A DNA stretch of 64,000 nucleotides from Pardosa pseudoannulata. Taxonomy: Eukaryota > Arthropoda > Arachnida > Araneae > Lycosidae. The DNA is taken from assembly GCA_032207245.1 (NCBI GenBank), contig CM063502.1, positions 45,576,191 to 45,640,190 of the forward strand. Direction: 5' to 3'. A model generated the notes under the pieces. It saw only the letters and a program-made list of their open reading frames with translations. It was not told the DNA's origin and searched no databases. Position 1 is the stretch's first letter; each line of letters begins with the position of its first letter. Position numbers and translations under genes: made by a program. Positions 50,801-62,526 of this stretch are shown in pieces.

Positions 50801-53800
50801 TTCATTCATTGCAACTGGTTTTCTGACAAGCTCAAGCCAATCTATACTTGAGATGGCATTATTCCATATAGAAATTGTATCAGTACATTTAAATATTTTT
50901 ACACTGCAGTAACTAATTTTTGTCACCCTTTTTAATAGAGGACAGTTGCAATGCCAGATTATTCTAAAAAATGTGTGCTCCTAGTCAGTGCACCTCCATT
51001 AAATGTCAGGGCATTCGTATAGGCATTCATGCATTGCAACTGGTCTTTCGACAAGGTCAAGCCAATCTATACTTGAGATGGCATTATTCCATATAGAACT
51101 TATACCAGTACATTTAAATATTTTTACACTGCAGTAACTAATTTTTGTCAACCTGTATTAATAGAAGACAGTTGCAATGCCAGATTATTCTAAAAGATAT
51201 GTGCACATAGTTAGTGCACCTCCATTAAATGTTAGTGCAGTTGTATAGGCATTCATGCATTGCAACTGGTCTTTCGACAAGGTCAAGCCAATCTATACTT
51301 GAGATGGCATTATTCCATATAGAACTTGTACCATTATATTTAAATATTTTTACACTGCAGTAACTAATTTATTGTCAGCCTGTATTAATAGAAGACAGTT
51401 GCAATGCCAGATTATTCTAAAAAGTTGTGTGCTCATAGTCAGTGCACCCCCATTAAATGTTAGGGCAGTCGTATGAACATTAATGCATTGCAGCTGGTCT
51501 TTCAACAAGCTCAAGCCAATCTAATCTTGAGGTGGCATTATTCCATATAGAACTTGCACCAGTACATTTAGATATTTTTATACTGCAGTAACTAATTTAT
51601 TGTCAGCCTGTATTAATAGAAGACAGTTGCAATGCCAGATTATTCTAAAAGATGTGTGCACATAGTTAGTGCACCTCCATTAAATGTTAGTGCATTCGTA
51701 TAGGCATTCATGCATTGCAACTGGTCTTTCGACAAGGTCAAGCCAATCTATACTTGAGATGGCATTATTCCATATAGAACTTGTACCAGTACATTTAGAT
51801 ATTTTTATACTGCAGAAACTAATTTATTGTCAGCCTGTATTAATAGAAGACAGTTGCAATGCCAAATTATTCTAAAAGATGTGTGCACATAGACAGTGCA
51901 ACTCCATTAAATGTTAGTGCAGTCGTATAGACATTCATGCATTGCAACTGGTCTTCTGACAAGCTCAAGCCAATCTATACTTGAGATGGCATTATTCCAT
52001 ATAGAACTTGTACCAGTATATTTAAATATTTTTACACTGCAGTAACTAATTTATTGTCAGCCTGTATTAATAGAAGACAGTTGCAATGCCAGATTATTCT
52101 AAAAAGTTGTGTGCTCATAGTCAGTGCACCCCCATTAAATGTTTTATTAGTTGTATGGACTTTCATGCATTGCAACTGGTCTTCTGACAAGCTCAAGCCA
52201 ATCTATACTTGAGATGGCATTATTCCATATAGAAATTGTACCAGTACATTTAGATATTTTTACTTTGCAGTAACTAATATATTGTCAGCCTGTATTAATA
52301 GAAGAGAGTTGCAATGCCAGATTATTCTAAAAAGATGTGTGCTCATAGTCAGTGCACCCCCATTAAATGTTTTATTAGTTGTATGGACTTTCATGCATTG
52401 CAACTGGTCTTCTGACAAGCTTAAGCCAATCTATACTTGAGATGGCATTATTCCATATAGAACTTGTACCAGTACATTTAAATATTTTTACACTGCAGTA
52501 ACTAATTTATTGTCAGCCTGTATTAATAGAAGACAGTTGCAAAACCAGATTATTCTAAAAAATGTGTGCTCATAGTCAGTGCAACCCCATTAAATGTTAA
52601 GACAGTCGTATGAACATTCATGCATTGCCACTGGTCTTCCAACAAGCTCAAGCCAATCTATACTTGAGATGGCATTATTCCATATAGAAATTGTACCAGT
52701 ACATTTAAATATTTTTACACTGCAGTAACTAATTTATTGTCAGCCTGTATTAATAGAAGACAGTTGCAATGCCAGATTATTCTAAAAGATGTGTGTACAT
52801 AGTTAGTGCACCTCCATTAAATGTTAGTGCATTCGTATAGCCATTCATGCATTGCAACTTGTCTTTCGACAAGGTCAAGCCAATCTATACTTGAGATGGC
52901 ATTATTCCATAGAACTTACCAGTACATTTAGATATTTTTATACTGCAGAAACTAATTTATTGTCAGCCTGTATTAATAGAAGACAGTTGCAATGCCAAAT
53001 TATTCTAAAAGATGTGTGCACATAGACAGTGCAACTCCATTAAATGTTAGTGCAGTCGTATAGACATTCATGCATTGCAACTGGTCTTCTGACAAGCTCA
53101 AGCCAATCTATACTTGAGATGGCACTATTTAATATAGAACTTGTATCAGTACATTTAAATATTTTTACACTGTAGTAACTAATTTTTGTCACCCTGTATT
53201 AATAGAAGACAGTTGCAATGCCAGATTATTCTAAAAAGATGTGTGCTCATAGTCAGTGCAACCCCATTAAATGTTAAGACAGTCGTATGGACATTCATGC
53301 ATTGCCACTGGTCTTCCGACAAGCTCAAGCCAATCTATACTTGAGATGGCATTATTCCATATAGAAATTGTACCAGTACATTTAAATATTTTTACTTTGC
53401 AGTAACTAATTTATTGTCAGCCTGTATTAATAGAAGACAGTTGCAATGTCAGATTATTCTAAAAAGTTGTGTGCTCATAGTCAGTGCACCCCCATTAAAT
53501 GTTAGGCATTCATATAGCCATTATGCATTGCAACTGGTCTTTTTGACAAGGTCAAGCTAATCTATACTTGAATGGCATTATTCCATTTAGAACTTATACC
53601 AGTACATTTAATATTTTTATACTGCAGAAACTAATTTATTGTCAGCCTATATTAATAGAAGACAGTTGCAATGCCAAATTATTCTAAAAGATGTGTGCAC
53701 ATAGACAGTGCAACTCCATTAAATTTTTAATGCAGTCGTATAGACATTCATGCATTGCAACTGGTATTGACAAGCTCAAGCCAATCTATACTTGAAATGG

Positions 53801-55440
53801 CATTATTCCATGTAGAACTTGTACCAGTACATTTAGATATTTTTACACTGCAGTAACTAATATATTGTCAGCCTGTATTAATAGAAGACAGTTGCAATGC
53901 CAGATTATTCTAAAAAGATGTGTGCTCATAGTCAGTGCAACCCCATTAAATGTTAAGACAGTCGTATGAACATTCATGCATTGCCACTGGTCTTCCAACA
54001 AGCTCAAGCCAATCTATACTTGAAATGGCATTATTCCATGTAGAACTTGTACCAGTACATTTAAATATTTTTACACTGCAGTAACTAATTTATTGTCAGC
54101 CTGTATTAATAGAAGACAGTTGCAATGCCAGATTATTCTAAAAGATGTGTGTACATAGTTAGTGCACCTCCATTAAATGTTAGTGCATTCATATACATTA
54201 ATGCATTGCAACTGTCTTTGACAAGTCAAGCTAATCTATACTTGAGATGGCATTATTCCATCTAGAACTTGCACCAGTACATTTAGATATTTTTATACTG
54301 CAGAAACTAATTTATTGTCAGCCTGTATTAATAGAAGACAGTTGCAATGCCAAATTATTCTAAAAGATGTGTGCACATAGACAGTGCAACTCCATTAAAT
54401 GTTAGTGCAGTCGTATAGACATTCATGCATTGCAACTGGTCTTTTGACAAGCTCAAGCCAATCTATACTTGAGATGGCATTATTCCATATAGAACTGTAA
54501 AGTACATTTAAATATTTTTACTTTGCAGTAACTAATATATTGTCAGCCTGTATTAATAGAAGAGAGTTGCAATGCCAGATTATTCTAAAAAGATGTGTGC
54601 TCATAGTCAGTGCACCCCCATTAAATGTTAAACAGTCGTATACATCCATGCATTGCCACTGGTCTTATAAGCTCAAGAATCTATACTTGAAATGGCATAT
54701 TCCATGTAAACTTGTACCATACATTTAAATATTTTTATACTGCAGTAACTAATTTATTGTCAGCCTGTATTAATAGAAGACAGTTGCAATGCCATTATTC
54801 TAAAAGATGTATGCACATAGTTAGTGCACCTCCATTAAATGTAGTGCAGTGTATAGACATTCATGCATTGCAAGTGGTCTTGACAAGCTCAAGCCAATCT
54901 ATACTTGAATTTATTATATAGAACTTGTACAGTACATTTAAATATTTTTACACTGCAGTAACTAATTTTTGTCATGTATTAAAAAGAAGACAGTTGCAAT
55001 GCCAGATTATTCTAAAAAGATGTGTGCTCATAGTCAGTGCACCCCCATTAAATGTTAGGGCAGTCGTATGAACATTAATGCATTGCAGCTGGTCTTCTGA
55101 CAAGCTCAAGCCAATCTATACTTGAAATATCTGTATTCCATACAGAACTTGTGCCAGTAGATTTAGATATCTTTACACTACAGTAACTGTAATTTTTTGT
55201 CACCCTGTATTAAAAGAAGACAGTTGCAAAACCAGATTATTCTAAAAAATGTGTGCTCATACTCAGTGTAACCCCGTTAAGTGTTAGGGCAGTCGTATTG
55301 GCATTATTTCATTGCGACTGATCTTTACGGCAAATTCAAATGGATTAATAGTTAAAATGCTATTCGTGTGTATTTTTACTATTTTTTATACTGGAGTAAT
55401 TTTAATTTTTTGTCACACTGTATTAAAGCAGTTGTAATGC
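47858..55440 (+). repeat. satellite array, about 227-bp monomer, 32 clear copies
   Basis: A head-to-tail array. Using the word CTTGAGATGG or its variants as a ruler, I located 32 positions from 48,051 to 55,121, spaced 217-230 bp and mostly 225-228. Each monomer has conserved blocks in order: GTATTAATAGAAGACAGTTG, CAATGCCAGATTATTCTAAA, GTCAGTGCAC, CATTAAATGTTAG, CATTCATGCATTGCAACTGG, CAAGCTCAAGCCAATCTATA, CATTATTCCATATAGAAC, CAGTACATTTAAATATTTTT and CACTGCAGTAACTAATTT. The first monomer carries an extra partial duplication (about 48,118-48,180). Core monomers are very similar and the right end decays. The period is not a multiple of three, so the repeated open frames of about 63 codons are not genes. 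Confidence 0.97.
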
Positions 55441-55870
55441 CATATTATTTAAAATGTATTTGTGATTATGTGTAGTGCGCCCAAATTAAAAGCTAGGTTA
55501 GTTGTATTGACATTTCTGCAGTTCGTCATTTTTTTATTTGTTTTATCCTGTATTAATAGGAGACTGATTCAATGTAGAGTTTAATCTAAATATTGGTGTA
55601 TTCATGTAAATATAACCATCATTTAACCTTAAGTCGGTTGTCCTTATTCATGTAGTACAACTACTTTACCTGGAATATTCAGCAAAATCAATAGTTGAAA
55701 ATAAATTTCCTATAGCAATTATGTACAGTTTAATCTTATAACTGCAGTATTTCTAAATTTTTCCTTTCTTTTATATTTTCCTTGCTGAATATATATTCTG
55801 CTCTTATTTAGTTATAGAAAATAGTTGCGATGCCATTTTCTAATCGCTTGTGAACTCTTGCTTATTTCTC
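55441..55870 (+). repeat. decayed satellite monomers at the array edge
   Basis: Past the clear array, fragments still align to the monomer: CCTGTATTAATAGGAGACTG near 55,548, and near 55,741 CTGCAGTA followed by ATAGTTGCGATGCCATTTTC (from about 55,820) and TGTGAACTC. Spacing between blocks has drifted. This looks like old array sequence no longer homogenised. Confidence 0.6.
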
Positions 55871-56879
55871 CAACCTGTTTGTACTGTCTATACATTCACC
55901 ACTTGTGTTTAATGTATTAGTTTAATAGTGTTGATTAAAATGTCATTTCTCAACAAATGCGAAATATTTTCTTAAAAAACGTAGGTAATACTCAAAGTGT
56001 AACTCTATTAAACGAACAACAGATATAAATGGGGAAAAATAGACTGGAAATCGTACATTTATGATATGCTTGGATGTTAAGTATTTTACAGCGTAGGTAC
56101 CTTTATAGATGTAAACATTTAATGAATTTGGGAGATAACTGTTCACATTGTGACTCAGAGTGTTTTAAATGCTTGTTAATATAATTTTTTATTTAAGTGT
56201 GTGTCTAAACTCTCTTGTATATACTAATAAAATTCTGCAAAAATGTGTTTAAGCTTAGCTCAATATTTTCGGTTGTCTCCAAAAATGTATCCTTCCATTC
56301 TATTCAGAAGTATAGATATTTAATTTATATTAAATTATTCTATTAAAACAGACATTTTAAATAACTTATACTTAATATTCTATCTTTTATTTTCCATGTT
56401 AAATGTTATGGAGATTTACAATAGCAAAAATTTCTGGTACATTCATCCTTCTGGTTATTATCGAATTGAAGCTACTGAAGTCTGATTTCTCTTTAGGTAA
56501 GTAAATTCAGGTTCATAATTGAGTATTTAAAAAGCCTATTTTAAAGAATTAATATTTTTCCTATAAAATGATATCATGAAATTATTTCGTCTACTTTTGC
56601 TTAGTTTCGTTTTAGTTTTAAAAGATGCGAAGCATAACTGTATCAATTTCATACAAAGTACATTTATGGGTAGAGATGTCTCCATATAAATCCGTTGACA
56701 TCCAATTTAAACGGAGTCTCATGTGTCCGAAAACTATTAGTTCTGGCTCTTCTGAACTATTTTGTACAACAGGAGATAGAGTACTTTTTGTTTTGAAAGT
56801 GGCATTGCTATGTTCCATTTAAGGAGTTTATATAGGATGCTAATGTCCAATAATTAACAGTTTAATATTATGATTTAAT
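55871..56879. other. AT-rich unassigned sequence
   Basis: No gene recognised. A GTAAGT donor-like word at about 56,494 follows a short open stretch but has no convincing exon around it. Confidence 0.45.
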
Positions 56880-56891
56880 ATAATGCCGCAC

Positions 56892-56951
56892 GACTTCTGT
56901 CGGAGATGTCAGTCAACTTTGGCGCATGATAGGACTGACATCTCAGAAGTC
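56892..56951. repeat. imperfect hairpin, 19-bp stem with bulge
   Basis: GACTTCT, a 4-base bulge, then GAGATGTCAGTC pairs with GACTGACATCTCAGAAGTC across an 18-base loop. The pairing extends outward as TATAATG and CATTATA with a further 6-base bulge on the left. It could be a fold-back element or an RNA hairpin. Conservation would be needed to choose. Confidence 0.75.
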
Positions 56952-56959
56952 ATTATATA

Positions 56960-58752
56960 TCAAGAGGTTAAGCCGTAAATCATTTTATAGACGCTCTAAT
57001 TTTGATATGCTAAGGACCTTTATTATCAGGTGATTATTAAAATTACTATTTGATGTGAATTTGGTTCACACCGCTACTTTTACCACGTTTGTATAAATAA
57101 AACTAATATTTCATTTTGACTAAATTGAAATATTTCTTCACTAATTTTTAAAATATTAAAGCTTATTTTAGGACAAAACTTGCTTTTCAAGCCTTTTTAT
57201 GCTAAATAGACGTTGAAATGATTAGGAACTAACCATATTGGATTTTTCTTGGTCTATTAAACTGTAATATAAACTGTTCTACTTGGTACATTTAAAGGTG
57301 TCTTTAAATTTATTTTTACTGTACTAAAGGAAAAAAAATTCTCCATGAGAATGCTTTACTAAACTTTAAAAAAAGAGGAGGAAAATAAATGTTTATTTTC
57401 TGAAAAACTTCGATATCGTTTTTGAATACAAATATTTACTAATACGCATTTTCGTGAAAATCATATATTTTACCCTGAAGATTTTTGAAATCTATCGACC
57501 TTTAAAATGTATTTAAATAATTCTGCTCAGAAACAAAGCAAGCATTTTCTACAAGGGTAAAATAATGCGAGAGGAATCCAATATGGTTGATACTTAATCA
57601 CGTTGACTAAGGTCAAAATGATTTTCAACCTCTGGTCTAAATTCTTTAATATCATGAGCAGTCTTCATATATGTCACCACACGGATTAAAAACTAGAATA
57701 TGTCCATTGAGAATTTTAATTAATTATTGGGAGGAAAACAATAGAAACATTAATTACATAAGTGATGTCTTACTCCTTAGTCGCATAAGTTTGGAGGAAC
57801 GGTCACAAATGTATTTTTTTTATTCAAGAAGATTACAGAAAACTATGTATAATACATGCTTTCATTTTTAACTTTTGAGTTCATGTTGAGCTTTAAATAT
57901 TTTTTTATGAAAAGCCAACAATCAAGGTTATGAGTCAATGTAGGTTTTTCAACAAATACAAAGAATTATAAAAGCTTTAAACGTTGAAAGAATTTTATTA
58001 CATTGATATATAACATAATTAAATATTAATTTTTTTACGTGATTAAATCTTAAAGCATCCCAACAATCACAATCTGATCAGAAGTACCAAGCTTTCTTCC
58101 TGCATCGCTTATTGTTTTCACTTCTCTTGGAACAACAAATTTTGCATTCTTTTTATGGTTGCAATTTCTTATCAGTGGGATGTTTCTGTGTAATAAAATA
58201 CTTTTGAATCTAACAAATAGGTTTATTACACAGGCCTGCGAAATTGAAATTTTTGAAAAATAAAAGAGAAGTTTTTCCTTATTTTTAAGTTATTTGGTAT
58301 GCTGATTTAAAAAATGACCTTCATTTTTTCCCATCACGTCAGGATTTTTTGTAAAATTGATATACATATTACTGGTAATGTCCTATATGGAAAATATGCT
58401 CTCGAACTGTTTGCTTGTACTGACCGGCAACAGTGGGTTTTATCTATTCATGTGAGTTTATTTAATCTGTTTATGATGAGGCATATTAATTTTTAAACAA
58501 CAATTAAAATAAAAAATGTATACATTTTGATATAAATAATGAAAACCATCGCAACCAGAACGCATGAGCCGCATCAGGGGGAGACAAAAAGTTCCCTCGT
58601 TATTAAATTTTTTACATTAATTTTATAAGAAAAACACTCCTAGAAAAGCCCCAACGACCTGTTTTTACGTTTTATTAAGGTTTATACATGAAATAAATGT
58701 AAGTTTGAAATATATTTGAAACTCAATACGAAACAAAGACATTTAAATTCAG
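56960..58752. other. AT-rich unassigned sequence
   Basis: No supported gene. A minus-strand open stretch of about 45 codons at about 58,055-58,190 (with KKNAKFVVPREVKTISDAGR) looks more protein-like than the neighbours, but I do not recognise it. Confidence 0.4.
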
Positions 58753-58755
58753 TTA

Positions 58756-59643
58756 GGTACATTTTTTTCCTTTAAAATTTCTTTTTGGCGTTCTTCTTTT
58801 ATGTTCAATCTTATCTTCATCTCTTGCTAACATCCAACAATAGTCAGCAAGCATATTCTTATTCCATCTACCTTGATATTTTCTCTCCATATCCTTGATG
58901 TCTTGGTGGAACCTTTCTCCCTGTTTTTCGCTGACGGATCCTAAATTTGGAAAGTAATGCAATTGGGAGAAATGCAATTTACATTCTGGAGCAAACACTT
59001 GAAATTTGCCTAGTATGTTGCCAGCAATTGTTTTAAATTTGGGATCTTAGGGATTGCCCAGAAATGTTCCCACAACACCTTTCAAGGCAACCCAAGCTTC
59101 TCTTTCCTTTAATGTCATAGTTGTCTCAAATTTGTTATCCTTAGTAAGTTTTCGGATGTCTCGTCCTACGAAGACTCCTTCTTTCAATTTGGCTTCAGAT
59201 AATACAGGAAACTTTTTGCTTGTCTGAGGCAAAGGCACTGGCACATCAGATCCATGAGGAGTGTGGCGTATGGCCGAAGGAATGTTTGTAGGGTACGATA
59301 TTAGCTAGAAATTTTTTCTATTATATCCACGGGTATGCAAGAATAAAAGTAACAGTCATCAAAGTGGTTTTTTGGCTCATTCCATTGGAATTCCAAATCG
59401 TAAGGTAGTCTTCTTTCCTTTGAACCATGAACTTAAATTATTGACACACTGCACGCAAACTTTATTAGGAGCCCAAGATTTGTCTTGGTCTCCAAGTTTC
59501 GTGCCAAAATATGCAAAATAAAGCCGTTTTACGTACCCTGTGATGTTCCTCTTGCGATTTTTAATGACACTATATTCGCTGCAAATGTAGCAAAAGTCAT
59601 CAGGAATATTTTCACAGCTTCTCGAACTTGAAGCCATTTTCAC
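58756..59643 (-). pseudogene. pseudogene of a dispersed arthropod protein family
   Basis: Three minus-strand frames, broken by stops and frameshifts, read in order as one protein. The N-terminus (ATG at 59,641-59,643) has CYICSEYSVI and then GTKLGDQDKSWAP with CVQC, a possible zinc-binding Cys arrangement. The middle, after a frameshift near 59,377, has EPKNHFDDCYF, then IPSAIRHTPHG and DVPVPLPQTSKKFPVLSEAK. Next come KEGVFVGRDIRKLTKDNKFE and REAWVALKGVVGTFLGNP, followed by an in-frame TAA near 59,050. The C-terminal part has LGSVSEKQGERFHQDIKDME and RKYQGRWNKNMLADYCWML. I recall near-identical words, GERFHQDI and YQGRW..MLADYCW, in a multi-copy uncharacterised family of arthropods and other invertebrates. 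Function is unknown to me. The high copy number suggests a link to mobile DNA. Confidence 0.75.
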
Positions 59644-60137
59644 AGAGTAAGTACTGGTGTTTACATGAGGACTAATAATAATAAGTCATTAATAAGGATT
59701 CGAGCGTCGTTATAGTTTGACAGAGATTGCGACGGGAGGGAGGGATGATGAAGAGGGACATTGCGCGTTACCAGGCTCACGCGCTTCCAGAAATCTGTGT
59801 AATCGGTGATCTGGATCAACATTGAAGCTTTAAAAGCCCTAAAATACTAACTGCGCTTTTGTAGTTTACCACAGAAGGGTATTTTGAGGGTTTCACCCAC
59901 GGTAAAATGTCAAAACACGAAGGAAAATATCAAAGCAAAATACGTGAGAAATATTCATAAAAACCACAAAAAATTGAATTAAAAAAAAAAAAAAAAGTGA
60001 CGTAATAGACATTTTTAATGATTCTTTTCAAAATCAGTACTAAAAAATACATGAAGTTCAGTTGTCACATCCCTTGTATTTTTTTTCATCGTAGGCCTGT
60101 GTTATCTAAGCTTAGCCGCGCTGTTTTTGGAATGGTA

Positions 60138-60141
<4 letters not shown>
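59644..60141. other. unassigned sequence upstream of the pseudogene
   Basis: A GC-richer patch at about 59,700-59,830 directly precedes the pseudogene's start (minus strand) and may be its old 5' flank. A poly(A) run is at about 59,980-59,996. Confidence 0.4.

Positions 60142-60197
<56 letters not shown>
60142..60197. repeat. (AT)n microsatellite
   Basis: Pure AT dinucleotide run of about 56 bp. Confidence 0.95.
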
Positions 60198-60200
<3 letters not shown>

Positions 60201-60860
60201 AAATAAGAGTTCCAAATAGTTTGATCTAACACACTATAAAGAGTATGGCACTGACATGGAGATTATGGTTTGAAAAATAAACATAATTCCGGGCATAAGA
60301 AATAGATTGTTTTAGTATTTTTCTCGCGCTACTTTTGACCACTCCAGCTTAGAAATATTACGGGGGCAAGAAATAACTTCACCACGTCATTACCACGGGA
60401 CTTTCGGTCTACTTAAAAACAGCGGTCTAGGTCTAACTTACCCGATTTGTATGAATACGTGTTGTTATTAAAAAAACACACTGTATTTATACAAAGTGAC
60501 ATTGATTCATTTTTAGACATTATACTAATCATAGAAAATACGACATTACATTATCAAAAAGTATATATAGTTAGAAAAATATATAGACAACTTAAATGAA
60601 ATTATTTAGTTTCTAACCAGTCGAGGTTTGCCATTTTGATTTTTAGAATTGACCCTCTAATGTTTCACCATTTTAGCTTTTACTTACCTTTTCTGTAGAC
60701 TTGAGCTAATATACATTTGATTGTTCTAATAATTTTAAAAATTATATTTATTTTTACCTTTTCTGTGGTTGACACTTTCTATGTCCCTTTTAGGGCACCT
60801 TTATATATTAAATCTTGTTGTATTTACTTAAAAAAAGTGATCTTATATTGGCATAAGTGG
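60198..60860. other. AT-rich unassigned sequence
   Basis: No supported feature. Confidence 0.45.
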
Positions 60861-60869
60861 ATTTAAACC

Positions 60870-60946
60870 TGGGTTTATATGGGCATAAGCTTTAGGACAT
60901 AAGCTTGGAGCTTATGTCCTAAAAAGGGCCTTACGCCGATAAATCA
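60870..60946. repeat. hairpin with perfect 15-bp core stem
   Basis: TTTAGGACATAAGCT at 60,891-60,905 pairs perfectly with AGCTTATGTCCTAAA at 60,909-60,923 across a TGG loop. An outer stem (GGCATAAG against CTTACGCC, one mismatch) extends it with small bulges. The shape suits a miniature inverted-repeat element. Flanking duplications were not resolved. Confidence 0.75.
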
Positions 60947-61360
60947 ACTTTTAGTCTAGTTCAATGCTTCTCAACCTTTTTTACTGTGCCCCACTGAGTC
61001 GCTTTTAAATATTTAATGTCCCTACATGGTGAAATTATTTAGTAACTGGAGTTTCTAGGAATTGAACCCAACAAGCCAAAAGTTATACAGATATTTCTTT
61101 GATCATCTACGCTACAGGTTCTGTTAATATAAATTTTTTAAAAAATGTGAAATATTAAGTGAGTTTAAATATGATAAACGGATAAATTAAAATTCTGAGG
61201 TAATAAAAAATCCATAATATTTTTAAGTACAGTTAACTGAAGGCAGGTATCGAGTACAGGATAACCGAATAAATCTTAAGGAAAATAGCATAAACGGGCG
61301 AGATTCTTGCGATTGGTAAGGTTTTATACTAGACACAAATTTAGCTGTCATAATCCAAAC
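60947..61360. other. AT-rich unassigned sequence
   Basis: No supported feature. Confidence 0.45.
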
Positions 61361-61528
61361 CGAGCTATGGCCGAATGGTAGAGCGCTGCTGCGCGGTACC
61401 GGAGTTGGCGAGTTCGAATCGCTCTGATAGCATTGACGTTCGTGGCCTTTCGGAATGGGCTTTTAAGCAGTAGATTCCGGTCTTATTAGCTGTCCTGTAG
61501 CAAAACAATAGACCGTAGCTCTCCAAAT
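61361..61528 (+). mobile_element. tRNA-derived SINE, family A, copy 5
   Basis: Plus orientation. The head GCTATGGCCGAATGGTAGAG has a good box A. Box B is AGTTCGAATCGC, with two mismatches in the T stem. The outermost bases GCTAT and ATAGC can still pair as an acceptor stem. The body (GTTCGTGGCCTTTCGGAATG, GCTTTTAAGCAGTAG) ends in GACCGTAGCTCTCCAAA. The degraded T stem and attached body argue against a functional tRNA gene. Confidence 0.85.
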
Positions 61529-62340
61529 CGAGTCGGTCTTAAATCCCCTGATTTGGTGGTATCAAGTTTATTTTTTCTGCAGTAGGAAATCATTTACAGT
61601 ACTAAAGCCTCATTTCACTAATGAGGATTGAAATGGTAATAAAGGTTTAAATGGTAATAATGGTAATAAATCCAGTTGAGTTTGAATATTTTGCCTCAGT
61701 CTCATCCCAAAGTCATTTTATCACTCTCCAAATACCCACCTGAAAAACTATGTGACCCATCGATATGGCTTACGGGCTACGATGAGAATCGTTTTATTTG
61801 AAGTAGAGGGTTAACCATCAGAAAAAAATTTAAAAAAGATCAATGTCGTTAATAGATATGATAGTTAAAAAAATACGTAAGGTTTTTAAATTATATAACT
61901 ATTCTTGGACTAGTTATGACTTGTTTAATTTTGACATCTATACTTACGTATCTGACAAAACTGAAACTATTAGCTGTAGGACTATTTAGATGTTTAGTTG
62001 TGCACCTCCTGCTGTAATTGTAATCTTAACTCTATATAACAGAAAATTTCATAACGTATATAAACTCTCTGGGGAATAACCAAAACAATTAGAAGTAAAG
62101 TGTGGAAGTTTGTATCAGGAAATTTCATAATAACATGGAACAACGTAAAAATAAAAGAATGTTCAAGGGATTACATGATTCGTAAAAAGATTGAGTTGCA
62201 AAAAAAGTGAAGTAATGTAAAAAAAAAAATCTTTAGTGTACCGAAAAATGCATTAAAAATGCATTGTATACAAATTTAAAAAAAAAAAAAAAAAGTTATA
62301 AAGTACGAGAGTAAGTACGAACTGTCAGCTCTAAGAGAAG
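61529..62340. other. AT-rich unassigned sequence
   Basis: Only poly(A) runs near 62,220 and 62,280-62,294 are notable. Confidence 0.45.
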
Positions 62341-62526
62341 TTAAGAGATCCGGGCAGAGAATGGTAGACTACCAGTGAATCCAGGCAGAGAATGGTAAAC
62401 GACCAATGGCAGTCTTTGGATTTGACTCTCCGAAATAAGAACGTTGATGGGGTGCGTGAAGTTTAGGGGGGTAAGCAATTCGCCGAGAATGGGGTGAGGA
62501 TTGAAACCTAGGTTTTCTTGAGCCAA
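62341..62526. repeat. GC-richer segment with a 31-bp tandem duplication
   Basis: Two adjacent copies of a word of about 31 bp (ATCC-GGCAGAGAATGGTA and so on) are at about 62,348-62,409. The GC-richer segment continues to about 62,526. A minus-strand frame of 61 codons covers it without a recognised domain. Probably part of a dispersed repeat of unknown type. Confidence 0.5.

Noticed and set aside
49417..51875. Repeated open frames of about 63 codons in the satellite (and similar ones elsewhere in the array)
   Set aside because: They recur only because the monomer recurs. The period is not a multiple of three, frames differ between monomers, and no domain is seen.
47858..55440. CRISPR array
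   Set aside because: The repeat unit is about 227 bp with no separate unique spacers, and the setting is eukaryotic. This is a satellite.
56407..56500. Small exon ending at a GTAAGT donor
   Set aside because: A stop codon lies before the donor in the most protein-like frame and no acceptor or partner exon is apparent.
61361..61440. Functional tRNA gene with possible acceptor pairing
   Set aside because: The T stem has mismatches and the sequence continues into the SINE family A body.
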